Below are positions 45,171-54,404 of a DNA stretch of 64,000 bases, one piece after another (the stretch's first letter is position 1; each line of letters opens with the position of its first letter). A program made the position numbers and the translations under genes. The notes below the pieces were generated by a model. The model saw only the letters and a list, made by a program, of their open reading frames with translations. It ran no database searches and was not told the DNA's origin. The stretch comes from Mesorhizobium sp. B1-1-8 (lineage in GTDB: Bacteria > Pseudomonadota > Alphaproteobacteria > Rhizobiales > Rhizobiaceae), in assembly GCF_006442795.2 (NCBI RefSeq), contig NZ_CP083956.1, positions 1,961,501-2,025,500 of the forward strand, read 5' to 3'.

Positions 45171-45203
45171 CCGCTCCAGCCGGTTTCGGCTGGAGCGGTT
45201 TTC
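45171..45203 (+). terminator. intrinsic terminator
   Basis: CCGCTCCAGCCG and CGGCTGGAGCGG form a perfect 12-bp stem with a GTTT loop, followed by TTTTC. It ends the transcript carrying the two small secreted proteins. Confidence 0.9.
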
Positions 45204-45291
45204 TGGCGGTTACAATCTGAGACCGGCAGTTTCCGCCGCGACAACCTCATCCTTAACCCGATCGCAATGCCGGTACCGTAGGACAATCCGC

Positions 45292-45654
45292 ATGAAGAGG
45301 CGGCTTTCGTCCCTGATGCGCTTGCTGACCCTCGGCAGCCTGATTGCCACCGCGGCGGCAAGAGCGTTGATCATCTTCACAGCCAGCCCGGTGCCGGACC
45401 CTGCCAGCGGCAGGACCGAGCCTGAGCTTTTCGCGCCGGTGATCTCATCGAGCTTCGACTACATCACGCCGGCACAGAGTTGGATCCTGATCGTGCTGAC
45501 CGGCACGACGCTGATCGGTTTTGCCGCCTGGATGTTCTTTGCGTTCATGGAGCGCGGGTCCGATTCCGGCGACGATGGCTCCGGCGCCGAAAGATCCGCC
45601 ACGGCGGCGCGGCAAATGCCTGGCCGCCGCACGATCGGGCGCCAAGGCCGTTGA
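45292..45654 (+). CDS. small membrane protein, unknown
   Basis: A 120-residue protein with a first hydrophobic segment (MRLLTLGSLIATAAARALII) and a second helix (SWILIVLTGTTLIGFAAWMFFAFM), and a polar, glycine/arginine-rich cytoplasmic tail. The ATG has AGGA about 9 bases upstream. The family is not recognised; coding is supported by its codon usage and membrane pattern only. Confidence 0.55.
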   Translation: MKRRLSSLMRLLTLGSLIATAAARALIIFTASPVPDPASGRTEPELFAPVISSSFDYITPAQSWILIVLTGTTLIGFAAWMFFAFMERGSDSGDDGSGAERSATAARQMPGRRTIGRQGR

Positions 45655-45788
45655 ACGGCAACCGACAGTCCCCCACATAACGTTTTGTCGCACGCGCGGC
45701 CCGCAACTCTCGACGCGGATAAATGGACGTGTGCTTCCCCGCATGACAAAATGGAAGCGAGAACCCAGTTCGCTGCTGGTGGATTCCA

Positions 45789-46094
45789 ATGCCTGAGACC
45801 GTCGTCAAACCCCGCGTCAAGACGCAGCCCAAAACCGAACGCCCCAAGCTCTACAAAGTCATCCTGATCAATGACGACTTCACGCCGCGCGAATTCGTGG
45901 TGACGGTGCTCAAGGCCGAGTTCAAGCTCAGCGAGGACCAGGCGCATCGCGTCATGATCACCGCGCACCGGCGCGGCGTCTGCGTGGTCGCCGTCTTCAC
46001 CCGCGATATCGCCGAAACCAAGGCCGCGCGGGCGACCGACGCCGGCAAGGCCAAGGGCTATCCGCTGCTGTTCACGACCGAGCCGGAAGAGTGA
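45789..46094 (+). CDS. clpS: ATP-dependent Clp protease adaptor
   Basis: A 101-residue ClpS. It delivers N-end-rule substrates to ClpAP. The N-degron pocket residues are in ILINDDFTPREFVV and the HRVMITAHRRG helix; the flexible N-terminal extension (about 20 residues) is present. No clpA follows, so it may be the second ClpS copy that rhizobia often have. The Shine-Dalgarno is weak. Confidence 0.94.
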   Translation: MPETVVKPRVKTQPKTERPKLYKVILINDDFTPREFVVTVLKAEFKLSEDQAHRVMITAHRRGVCVVAVFTRDIAETKAARATDAGKAKGYPLLFTTEPEE

Positions 46095-46114
46095 GAGCGG
46101 AGAAGGAAAAGGCT

Positions 46115-48202
46115 CTACCGCCCCTCGCGATACCACATCGAGCCTATCGCCAAAAGCAGCAGGCCGAGGCCGAGGAAGCCGCCGAACAGCGGCACCCGCG
46201 AAACGGCCTTGAGCGCGCTGTCGTCGGTGGTGCGCAGCCCGATCCAGTCACTGCCGGAGGCGGCGCCCGAGGAGCGGACCGGCACGATCGACGGCAAGGC
46301 CACGTTGCCGGCGAGGCTGCCGAGCGTGGACGACGGCGCCAGCCGGCGCACGCTGCCGCCGGTCGCCTCTGCCGGCGCCTTCAGCCTGTCTTGCGTGGAG
46401 ACGACGTCGGCGAATTCCGGTGCGTTGATGGGACCGACATGGGCAAGCGCGGTCAGGTTGCCATTGCCGACCTGATAAAGGCCGATCTCGCTGGTCTGCA
46501 GGCTGCCCGTGAAAATGCCGGGCTCGGACTTTTCGAGCTTGACCGCCACCGCCTTGCCGGAGGGCGTGATGATTTGAGCGGGGCCGGGATCGTCGCTCAT
46601 CGTCTGGCGGCGGATTTCCAGCACCATGCCGCGGCCGTCGGCGGTCAGTCGCTCCTCTTCAAGTTCGGGTTCCTTCATCAGCCAGTGGGCGATGCGGCGA
46701 TAGAGCTGGATATGCGGTCCGCCGCCTTCGAAGCCGCGCGCCCACAGCCAGCCCTGGTCGGAAAGCAGCATGCCGACACGGCCTTCGCCCTTGCGGTCGA
46801 GCACCAGCAGCGGCCGGTCGTCGGCCCCTTTCATCACCACTTCGCCCTCCGGATTCTTGACACCGATGGTGCGGAACCAGCGGCTCCAATGCGGTGGCTC
46901 GCTTGCCGAGCCGTCGAGCCCGCGCGTCACCGGATGACGCTGACCGAGATCGGTGAGGCGCGGATAGAAGGCCTTGTCGACGACCTCGCCGCTCGGCATC
47001 GCCGGCAGGGCCGACATCAGCGGCGTGCGGGCAATGGAGCTTTCGCCGGCATATTCGGGCCCGGCGGCGATCAGCAGCGCGCCGCCCTTTTCGACATATT
47101 CGGAAATGTAGTCGTAGTAGAGGATCGGCAGCACGTCGCGGTGCTGGTAGCGGTCGAAGATGATGAGGTCGAAATCCTTGATCTTCTCGACGAACAGTTC
47201 ACGCGTCGGGAAGGCGATCAGCGACAGTTCGTTGATCGGCGTGCCGTCCTGCTTTTCCGGCGGCCGCAAAATGGTGAAATGGACGAGGTCGACCGACGCG
47301 TCCGATTTCAACAGATTGCGCCAGGTGCGCTCGCCGGCATGCGGCTCGCCGGAAACCAGGAGCACCCGCAGGTTCTCGCGGATGCCGTCGACGAGCGCTA
47401 TGGCGCGGTTGTTGGCATCGGTCAGTTCGCCGGGCTCATGGTCGATGCCGAGCTGGACGATGTTGCGGCCGGCGTTGGGAATGGTGACCTGAAGCTTCAT
47501 CGGCTGGCCGACGGTCGCATGCTCGACCGAGACCTGCTCGCCATTGACCGAGACCCGTACGTCGACCGAACCGCCCTGGCCTTCGGTGGAAATGACCCGG
47601 TAGCTCATGTCGAGCGGCTTGCCGACGAGGCCGAAGCGCGGCGCGTTCTCGAACCTTATGCGGCGGTCCTTCTCATGCTCGTTGCCGGTGATCAGCGCAT
47701 GCAGCGGCGCACTGAACTCCGGCGTGCCGGCCGGCGCATCATGCACCTCGCCGTCGGTGATCATGATGGCGCCGCCGATGCGCGAAGGCGGCACGTCGCG
47801 GAAGGCGCTTTCGAGCGCGCCGAACAGCCTGGTCTCGGTGCGCTCGTCGGCGGCTTCCGACTTGCCGGCCTCGACCACGCGGACATCGAACTGCTTGAAG
47901 CGGCCGAGGCGCTGCTGAAGGCCGGCCAGCGCCTCGTCGGTCTGCTTGTTGCGTTCGCCGATGTCCTGGCTCTGGCTGCGGTCGACGATGACGGCAACGA
48001 CGCTCTTCAGCGCCTCGCGTTCCTCGTCAAGGAAGACCGGATTGAGAAGTGCCGCTCCAAGCGCCAGCAAGGCGATGAAACGCAGCGCCGAGCCGCGCTG
48101 GCGGAACCACAGGCCGGCCAGCGCCAGAAGCAGCAGCGGCACGAAGACCAGACCGAACAGCGGCCAGGAGACAAGCGGCTCGACGGAAATCGACCAGTTC
48201 AT
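46115..48202 (-). CDS. membrane protein with glutamine-amidotransferase-like domain
   Basis: A 695-residue inner-membrane protein. Two helices lie at the N-terminus and one at the C-terminus (VPLFGGFLGLGLLLLAIGSM). Between them are a von-Willebrand-like region (VAVIVDRSQSQD) and a DJ-1/amidotransferase-like domain (LRVLLVSGEPHAGERTWR, DLIIFDRYQH) without a clear catalytic cysteine. It is the last gene of the MoxR operon, 3 bases after the DUF4159 gene. Function unknown, probably envelope-related. Confidence 0.82.
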   Translation of the reverse strand: MNWSISVEPLVSWPLFGLVFVPLLLLALAGLWFRQRGSALRFIALLALGAALLNPVFLDEEREALKSVVAVIVDRSQSQDIGERNKQTDEALAGLQQRLGRFKQFDVRVVEAGKSEAADERTETRLFGALESAFRDVPPSRIGGAIMITDGEVHDAPAGTPEFSAPLHALITGNEHEKDRRIRFENAPRFGLVGKPLDMSYRVISTEGQGGSVDVRVSVNGEQVSVEHATVGQPMKLQVTIPNAGRNIVQLGIDHEPGELTDANNRAIALVDGIRENLRVLLVSGEPHAGERTWRNLLKSDASVDLVHFTILRPPEKQDGTPINELSLIAFPTRELFVEKIKDFDLIIFDRYQHRDVLPILYYDYISEYVEKGGALLIAAGPEYAGESSIARTPLMSALPAMPSGEVVDKAFYPRLTDLGQRHPVTRGLDGSASEPPHWSRWFRTIGVKNPEGEVVMKGADDRPLLVLDRKGEGRVGMLLSDQGWLWARGFEGGGPHIQLYRRIAHWLMKEPELEEERLTADGRGMVLEIRRQTMSDDPGPAQIITPSGKAVAVKLEKSEPGIFTGSLQTSEIGLYQVGNGNLTALAHVGPINAPEFADVVSTQDRLKAPAEATGGSVRRLAPSSTLGSLAGNVALPSIVPVRSSGAASGSDWIGLRTTDDSALKAVSRVPLFGGFLGLGLLLLAIGSMWYREGR

Positions 48203-48205
48203 GAC

Positions 48206-51034
48206 CTACTGCCCCAGCCGTTCGAGCAGGACCGGGACATGGACCTGGTCGGATTTGTAATTGCCGGTCAGCATGTACATCATGATGTTGACGCCGGCGC
48301 GCAACGCATAGACGCGCTGCATCGGGTCATTCGGCACGGTCGGCAGCAGCGGATCGCCATTTTGGTCGATGGCCCAGGCGCCGGCGAAGTCGTTGGCGGT
48401 GATCATGATCGGCGAGACGCCGTCTCCGACACGCACCGGACGGTTTTCGGCATTGCTGGCGTCGAGCGAGGCCTCGACCCAGAGCGGGCTGCCGTTGAAG
48501 CGGCCCGGGAACTCGGGAAGGATGAAGAAGGATTTGGTCAGCACATGGTCCGCCGGCACCGGCTCCAGCGGCGGCACGTTGAGGTTGGCGAGGATGTCGC
48601 GCAGCCGCTCGGTCGCCGGGCTGGTCGAATCGGCGCCGATGCCGGTGGCGAACTGGTCGCGCGTGTCGAACAGCACCGTGCCGCCCTGCTGCATATAGGC
48701 GTCGATGCGGGCGATCGCCGCTTCGCTGGGCATCGGGGCGGTGGCGTCGATCGGCCAGTAGATCAGCGGATAGAAGGACAGTTCGTCCTTGGAGATGTCG
48801 ACGCCTGCCGGCGGGCCGGGCTCCAGCGCCGTCTTCTCGATCAGATAGCGGGTCAGGCCCTCGATGCCGGCGCGGCTGATCGAATCGACGCCAGGCTCGC
48901 CGGTCAAAACGTAGGCGATGCGGGTTTTCGAAATGTCGCCGATCGCCTGAGCATCGCCAGGCTTTGAATCGTCGGCCCGCGCAAGATCGGCATGAGCGAA
49001 AAGCCCGCCGAGCACGATCAACACCGCTGCGCCGGCAGTGGCAGCTGTAGCTGCCGCGCGGCGCGGCCGGCGCGAGAACAGGCCGCCCATCCAGAACACG
49101 GCGAGCGTGTCGAGCACCATCAAAAGCAGCGCCATCGCAACCAGCGGACCCTTGAGGTTTTCCGACTCGTCGAAGGCGTAGGGAATCGCGGTCACCGGCA
49201 GGGAGACCTGCGGACGGACGATGGGGGCGAATGCGCTTGAAGCGTTGAGCAGATTGTGCGCGAACACGCCGGTCTCCGAGCCGTAGAGGCCGGGCGGATT
49301 TTCCATCGTCACCGGCAGCGGGCCGGCGCCCGGCACCAGCGGCCGCGCATCGGGCGTCGGCGGCACCAGCATGCCGTCGGCGCCGATCATGCGGTAAGGC
49401 GCAAGCGAGGTGGCCGCGGCTTCCGCATTGGCGACGGCAGCGCCCTGGTTGCGCGACAATTGCACGATGCGCCGCAACATCTCGACGAAGGTGCCGGAGA
49501 TCGGCAGGTTCGACCAGGTCGCTTCCGGCGTGACATGGAAGAGCACGAGCGTGCCCTTACCCTTCTTCATTCCGGTGACCAGAGGCGTGCCGTCGGCGAG
49601 CGTCGCCCAGGTGCGCTCGGCAATGTCGGGCGTCGGCTCGGCCAGCACCTGCCTGCTCACCGTCACTTCGGTCGGCGGCGCGAGATCGGCGAAGGGTCCG
49701 CTCTTGGGGAATTCCGTGACCGGCTGCGGTGTCGTCCACGACAGCGCGCCGCCCAGCGCGCGTTCGCCGCTGCGCAGCCGGACCGGCAGGAGATCATCGT
49801 CATTGGCGGCCGCAGCCAGCCTGGAACCGGCAAAGCGCACCAGCGTGCCGCCCTTGTCGACCCAGTCGACCAGCTTTTGCTTGACCTGCTCGGGAATGGT
49901 GCCGACATCGGCCATGACGATCATAGCGGGCTTCTGGTCCAGAAGCTGCGGGATGGCGTCGGCGAGGTCGACGCTCGACGGCTCGACCAGGTCGGCGAAG
50001 GGCTGCAAGGCGCGGCGAATGTAATAGAGCGGCGACAGCAGCGGCTGCGCCTGGTCGGCTTCGGCCTGCGAGATCAGCCCGACACGGCGGCGCTTGGAGC
50101 TTTCGTCCAGCACGCGCACGCCGCCGGCCTGATGCTCGCCATCGAGCGCGATCGAGGCGAAGTCGTTGCGCAATTCGAACGGCACCGCCATCGTCCCGGT
50201 GGCGGTGGCCTCGCCGGGCGCGAAGGTCAGCGTCGCATCGGCGATGCGGCGGCCCTTGTCGTCGAAGGCGCCCGCCGTGACCTGCGCCGGCGCCGGATCG
50301 CCCGGCGCGCGGATGGCGGTCAGCGCGAAGCCGTCGACCTGGTTGTCGGCGCCGGTCAGGCCGGTCAGCGACGGCCGGTCGGGATTGGCCCAGACGAGGC
50401 GGGAGGCGTTCTTTTCCAAAAGATTCTTGAAAGCGGCCTCGTCGCCATCGGCTGCAAGGCCGTCGGCAAGCACGGCGACGCTGGCGCCGGGCAAGCGCTC
50501 CAGGGCAGCGGCGACGCGGGCATAGACGGCGGGGCGGTCGGTTGGGATCGGCCGCGGTTTTGCCGCCCGCAGGCGGTCGAGCGCGGCCGCGGCATCGAAG
50601 GGACCGATCTCGGCATTGGGCTTCTCGGCGGTGAAGGCGATGACGACCGGAACGCCGTTCGAGCCGGCATCGGCGATCAGCCGCTCGGCCGTGGCGACGC
50701 GCTTGCCCCAGTCCGCCGCACTTGCCCAGCCGTTGTCGATGACCAGCGCCAGGGCCGCGCCTTCGGCCGGCAGTTTTTCGCGCGGATTGAACACCGGCTC
50801 GGCAAGCGCGATGACGACCAGCGCCGCCATCAGCAGCCGAAGCAGCGTCAGCCACCACGGGCTTTGCTGCGGCGTCTCCTCGCGCCTCAGGACGCGGGCG
50901 AGGATCCTCAGCGGCGGAAACACCTCCGTCTGCGGCTTTGGCGGGGTCAATCTCAGCAGCCACCAGATCACCGGCAGCGCCAGCAGGCCCCACAGCACCA
51001 TCGGTGCGCCGAAGGAAAGCGGCAACCAGCTCAT
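48206..51034 (-). CDS. DUF4159 membrane protein with BatA-type N-terminus
   Basis: A 942-residue protein. The N-terminal 90 residues carry two helices and the BatA-like signature (PLSFGAPMVLWGLLALPVIW). A vWA-like part follows (ALALVIDNGWASAADW), then another helix near residue 650, and the C-terminal DUF4159 domain (FYPLIYWPIDATAPMPS, VLFDTRDQFATG). It overlaps the DUF58 gene by ATGA. Part of the four-gene MoxR operon. Confidence 0.87.
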   Translation of the reverse strand: MSWLPLSFGAPMVLWGLLALPVIWWLLRLTPPKPQTEVFPPLRILARVLRREETPQQSPWWLTLLRLLMAALVVIALAEPVFNPREKLPAEGAALALVIDNGWASAADWGKRVATAERLIADAGSNGVPVVIAFTAEKPNAEIGPFDAAAALDRLRAAKPRPIPTDRPAVYARVAAALERLPGASVAVLADGLAADGDEAAFKNLLEKNASRLVWANPDRPSLTGLTGADNQVDGFALTAIRAPGDPAPAQVTAGAFDDKGRRIADATLTFAPGEATATGTMAVPFELRNDFASIALDGEHQAGGVRVLDESSKRRRVGLISQAEADQAQPLLSPLYYIRRALQPFADLVEPSSVDLADAIPQLLDQKPAMIVMADVGTIPEQVKQKLVDWVDKGGTLVRFAGSRLAAAANDDDLLPVRLRSGERALGGALSWTTPQPVTEFPKSGPFADLAPPTEVTVSRQVLAEPTPDIAERTWATLADGTPLVTGMKKGKGTLVLFHVTPEATWSNLPISGTFVEMLRRIVQLSRNQGAAVANAEAAATSLAPYRMIGADGMLVPPTPDARPLVPGAGPLPVTMENPPGLYGSETGVFAHNLLNASSAFAPIVRPQVSLPVTAIPYAFDESENLKGPLVAMALLLMVLDTLAVFWMGGLFSRRPRRAAATAATAGAAVLIVLGGLFAHADLARADDSKPGDAQAIGDISKTRIAYVLTGEPGVDSISRAGIEGLTRYLIEKTALEPGPPAGVDISKDELSFYPLIYWPIDATAPMPSEAAIARIDAYMQQGGTVLFDTRDQFATGIGADSTSPATERLRDILANLNVPPLEPVPADHVLTKSFFILPEFPGRFNGSPLWVEASLDASNAENRPVRVGDGVSPIMITANDFAGAWAIDQNGDPLLPTVPNDPMQRVYALRAGVNIMMYMLTGNYKSDQVHVPVLLERLGQ

Positions 51035-51978
51035 GCGACCGCCTTTCCGGCAATCAGCCCTGCATGACCTGCGGTCAGCCCTGCATGACCGCTATCGGCG
51101 GTCATCGCCAGGTGGACGCGCACCAGCGCTTCCGATGCCAGGCGGTCGGTATGGTTGACGGTAAAGCTCCAGCCGAGACGCTTGCACCAGCCGGCGAGTT
51201 CCTCGCGGCGGGCTCTGTAGAGAAGGCGATACTCCTCAGCCAGCATTTCGGCGCGGCCGGCGGTCAGCTTGTCGCCGGTCTCGGGATCGGTGAATTCGGT
51301 GCGGCCGGCATAGGGAAAGTTTTCCTCCGCCGGGTCGGCGACCTCGATCAGATGGGCGCGCACGCCGTGACGGGCGAGCACGTCGAGCCAGGCCACAGTC
51401 TCCTCGACCGGATCGAGGAAATCGCTAACGATGACGATGTCGCAGAAGCGGCGGATCGCGGAGAGATCGGGCTTGGCCGGCAGCGCGCCGGCATGGGCGA
51501 GCTGCGCTGCAATGCGCTCGGCGCCGTTGCGGGCGGTGAAGGGGTCGCTGAGGCCCGGCCAGGCGATGCGCTCGCCGCTGCGCGACAGAAGCTCGGCCAA
51601 AGCGAGCGCCAGCACCAGCGCGCGCGATTCTTTGGAAACACTGGCACCCGCCGATTTGTAGAGCATCGAGGGCGAGGGATCGGCCCAGAGCCAGACGGTG
51701 TGGGCTGCCTCCCACTCGCGGTCGCGCACATAGGTGTGGTCGTCGCGGGCCGAGCGGCGCCAGTCGATGCGCGAGGAATCGCCTTCGACATAGGGCCGGA
51801 ACTGCCAGAAATTCTCGCCGATGCCGCGCTTGCGGCGACCGTGCCAGCCGGCGATCACCGTGTTGACGATGCGGCGCGCCTCGACCAGCAGGTCCGGCAC
51901 TAAAGAGGCCCGCAACCGGCCACGGGCGAGCGCGTCGCGCGTCGCAACCGGTGCCTGGACCTCGCCAATTCGACCCAT
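51031..51978 (-). CDS. DUF58 domain protein
   Basis: A 315-residue protein. The DUF58 signature YVEGDSSRIDWRRSARDDH is at about 70-90, followed by a vWA-like domain. The C-terminus carries an in-frame 7-residue duplication (GHAGLTA / GHAGLIA) caused by a 16-base direct repeat with 21-base period (51054-51090). Partners of MoxR ATPases often look like this. Start overlaps the moxR-type stop by one base. Confidence 0.9.
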   Translation of the reverse strand: MGRIGEVQAPVATRDALARGRLRASLVPDLLVEARRIVNTVIAGWHGRRKRGIGENFWQFRPYVEGDSSRIDWRRSARDDHTYVRDREWEAAHTVWLWADPSPSMLYKSAGASVSKESRALVLALALAELLSRSGERIAWPGLSDPFTARNGAERIAAQLAHAGALPAKPDLSAIRRFCDIVIVSDFLDPVEETVAWLDVLARHGVRAHLIEVADPAEENFPYAGRTEFTDPETGDKLTAGRAEMLAEEYRLLYRARREELAGWCKRLGWSFTVNHTDRLASEALVRVHLAMTADSGHAGLTAGHAGLIAGKAVA

Positions 51979-52982
51979 CAGATGCCTTTTGCCAGTTTCG
52001 CCACCACGTCGCGCACGGATGTGCCTTCAGCGCGGGCGGCGAAAGTCAGCGCCATGCGATGCTGCAGCACCGGCTCGGCGAGCGCCCGGATATCGTCCAC
52101 CGACGGTGCCAGCCTTCCATCATATAGGGCGCGGGCGCGGGCGCACAGGGTCAGCGCCTGGCTGGCGCGCGGACCCGGGCCCCAGGCGACGTGCCTGTCG
52201 GTCTCGGCATTGCCCTGGCCTGGGCGTGCCGAGCGCACCAGCTTGAGGATCGCCTCGACGACGGTCTCCGGCACCGGCATGCGGCGGATCAGCGTCTGGA
52301 TCTCCTTGAGCCTGGCCGCCTGCAGCACGTTGTCGGCCCTGGCCTCCTCGACGCCGGTGGTCTCGAGCAGGATGCGGCGTTCGGCCTCGATCTCCGGATA
52401 GAGGATGTCGACCTGCATCAGGAAGCGATCGAGCTGCGCCTCGGGCAGCGGATAGGTGCCTTCCTGCTCCAGCGGGTTCTGCGTCGCCAGTACGTGGAAG
52501 GGCAGGGGCAGGTCGTGGCGGGCGCCGGCGATGGTGACGTGATATTCCTGCATCGCCTGCAGCAGCGCCGACTGGGTGCGCGGCGAAGCGCGGTTGATCT
52601 CGTCGGCCATCAAAAGCTGCGCGAAGATCGGCCCGGAGATAAAGCGGAAGGAGCGCTTGCCTGTCTCGTCCTGCTCCATCACTTCGGAGCCGAGGATATC
52701 GGATGGCATCAGGTCGGGCGTGAACTGGATGCGGCGCGAATCGAGGCCCAGCACGATGCCCAACGTTTCGACCAGCTTGGTCTTGGCGAGACCCGGCACG
52801 CCGACCAGCAGCGCATGGCCGCCGGCCAGCAGCGCCACCAGCGCCCGCTCGACGACGGCCTCCTGGCCGAAGATCACCCGGCCGACGGCGTCGCGGACCT
52901 TCGAGATGTCGGCCAACGCCTTCTCGGCCTCCTCGATCATGGCCGTTTCGCTCACCGGGCTTTCCTTGATCATCACGCTCAT
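51978..52982 (-). CDS. MoxR family AAA ATPase
   Basis: A 334-residue AAA ATPase. Walker A GVPGLAKTKLV carries Ala-Lys-Thr rather than Gly-Lys-Ser as usual for MoxR, Walker B is LLMADEINRASPR, sensor 1 lies in VLATQNPLEQEGTYPL. It probably acts as a chaperone for the DUF58/vWA proteins encoded next to it. It is the first gene of the operon, divergent from DUF1285. Confidence 0.94.
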   Translation of the reverse strand: MSVMIKESPVSETAMIEEAEKALADISKVRDAVGRVIFGQEAVVERALVALLAGGHALLVGVPGLAKTKLVETLGIVLGLDSRRIQFTPDLMPSDILGSEVMEQDETGKRSFRFISGPIFAQLLMADEINRASPRTQSALLQAMQEYHVTIAGARHDLPLPFHVLATQNPLEQEGTYPLPEAQLDRFLMQVDILYPEIEAERRILLETTGVEEARADNVLQAARLKEIQTLIRRMPVPETVVEAILKLVRSARPGQGNAETDRHVAWGPGPRASQALTLCARARALYDGRLAPSVDDIRALAEPVLQHRMALTFAARAEGTSVRDVVAKLAKGI

Positions 52983-53127
52983 GCCGTTCGATCCTTGTGG
53001 TTGGAAATACCGGCCTGCATTCTCAAAGTCGTTGAATGCCGCGATTCGGCCTCGCCGGGCGCCTGCATTCGAACTTAAATCACAGACTTAGGCTGACAAG
53101 CGGAACAACAGTGACTATTTCGTGACC

Positions 53128-53772
53128 ATGACGCAGCCCACGGAACATCGTGAACAGGGCCTGAGCAAACAGAGCCTGACCGGCGCCACCGAGGCGCGCG
53201 GGCTGGAAGCGCTGATCTCGCGAGCGGCGCGAGCGGGAAAGGGGCCGGCGCCGGTGGAGCGCTGGAATCCCGACTTCTGCGGCGATCTCGACATGGAGAT
53301 CAAGGCGGACGGCACCTGGTTCTATCTCGGCACGCCGATCGGGCGCATGCCGCTGGTGCAACTGTTTTCCAGCGTGCTGCGCAAGGACGCCGACGGAAAG
53401 ACCTATCTGGTGACGCCGGCCGAGCGGGTGGGGATCCGCGTTGCCGACGCGCCCTTTATCGCCGTCGAGATGAATGTTTGCGGGGCCGGGGATGACCAGG
53501 TCATCACCTTCCGCACCAATGTCGGCGACGTCGTCACCGCCGGTCCCGGCCATCCGCTGCGCTTCGTCGACGAGGACGCGACCGGCGGGCTGAAGCCCTA
53601 TGTGCTGGTGCGCGGGCGACTGGAGGCGCTGGTGGCGCGGCCGGTGATGTACGAACTGATCGAGCATGGCGAGGAGATCGAGATCGGCGGCAAGGCAATG
53701 TTTGCCGTCCGCTCCGGCGGCGAGGTCTATCCGATCATGCCGGCCGAGAAGCTGAAGCGGCTGAGCGCATGA
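53128..53772 (+). CDS. DUF1285 protein
   Basis: A 214-residue protein of the DUF1285 family: CGDLDMEIKADGTWFYLGTP, GRMPLVQLFSSVLRKDADGK, YLVTPAERVGIRVADAPFI. No export signal. Function unknown. ATG at 53128 is preceded by a GTG two codons earlier in frame. The stop overlaps the Nudix gene, so it heads the DUF1285-Nudix-cca operon. Confidence 0.88.
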   Translation: MTQPTEHREQGLSKQSLTGATEARGLEALISRAARAGKGPAPVERWNPDFCGDLDMEIKADGTWFYLGTPIGRMPLVQLFSSVLRKDADGKTYLVTPAERVGIRVADAPFIAVEMNVCGAGDDQVITFRTNVGDVVTAGPGHPLRFVDEDATGGLKPYVLVRGRLEALVARPVMYELIEHGEEIEIGGKAMFAVRSGGEVYPIMPAEKLKRLSA

Positions 53773-54404
53773 TGGACCAGGTGGCGCCGGCGCCGTTCTC
53801 GATCTCGGATTTTCGCGCCCGCGTCGCGGCGCAGGCCGAGATAAGACCCGGCGAAGACTTTGGCGACCATCGCTTCAATCCCGGCCATCTGAGGCTGAAG
53901 CACATAAAGCCGCTGCGCGACGCCGCCGTGCTGATCCCGGTGATCGACCACGCCGACAGCGCTACCGTGCTGCTCACCAAGCGGGCCGAAAGGCTGCGCA
54001 GCCATTCGGGCCAGGTGGCTTTCCCTGGCGGCACGATCGATCCGACAGATCCCGGCCCCGAGGCCACGGCGCTGCGCGAGACCTTCGAGGAGATCGGCCT
54101 TGATAGCGACCACATCGAGATCATCGGCAGGATGCCGGATTATGTCGCCGGCAGCGGCTACCGCATCGTTCCGGTGCTCGCCGTGGTGCGGCCAGGCTTC
54201 ACGCTGACGCTCAACGCCGACGAGGTCGATGCGGCCTTCGAAGTGCCGTTGCGCTTCCTTATGGACCCGGCCAACCACAAACGCGACAGCCGCATGTGGA
54301 ACGACCTCGAATGGTTCTTCTATGACATGCCTTACGGTGACCAGCGCATCTGGGGCGTCACCGCCGGCATCGTTCGCACGCTTTATGAAAGGCTTTATGC
54401 GTGA
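53769..54404 (+). CDS. Nudix hydrolase, CoA pyrophosphatase type
   Basis: A 211-residue Nudix enzyme. The family sequence RSHSGQVAFPGGTIDPTDPG precedes the Nudix box, whose RETFEEIGL part is complete. Related enzymes cleave coenzyme A to phosphopantetheine and ADP. Cytoplasmic. It overlaps both neighbours (ATGA and GTGA), showing tight coupling with cca. Confidence 0.9.
   Translation: MMDQVAPAPFSISDFRARVAAQAEIRPGEDFGDHRFNPGHLRLKHIKPLRDAAVLIPVIDHADSATVLLTKRAERLRSHSGQVAFPGGTIDPTDPGPEATALRETFEEIGLDSDHIEIIGRMPDYVAGSGYRIVPVLAVVRPGFTLTLNADEVDAAFEVPLRFLMDPANHKRDSRMWNDLEWFFYDMPYGDQRIWGVTAGIVRTLYERLYA

Noticed and set aside
46091..48967. 958-codon open frame on the + strand
   Set aside because: It lies antisense to the amidotransferase-like and DUF4159 genes, has a charged low-complexity translation with no domain, and arises from GC-rich codon bias.
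46115..52982. MoxR / DUF58 / DUF4159 operon as a novel system
   Set aside because: This gene order is widespread in alphaproteobacteria, so it is annotated but not put forward as new, although its function is still poorly known.
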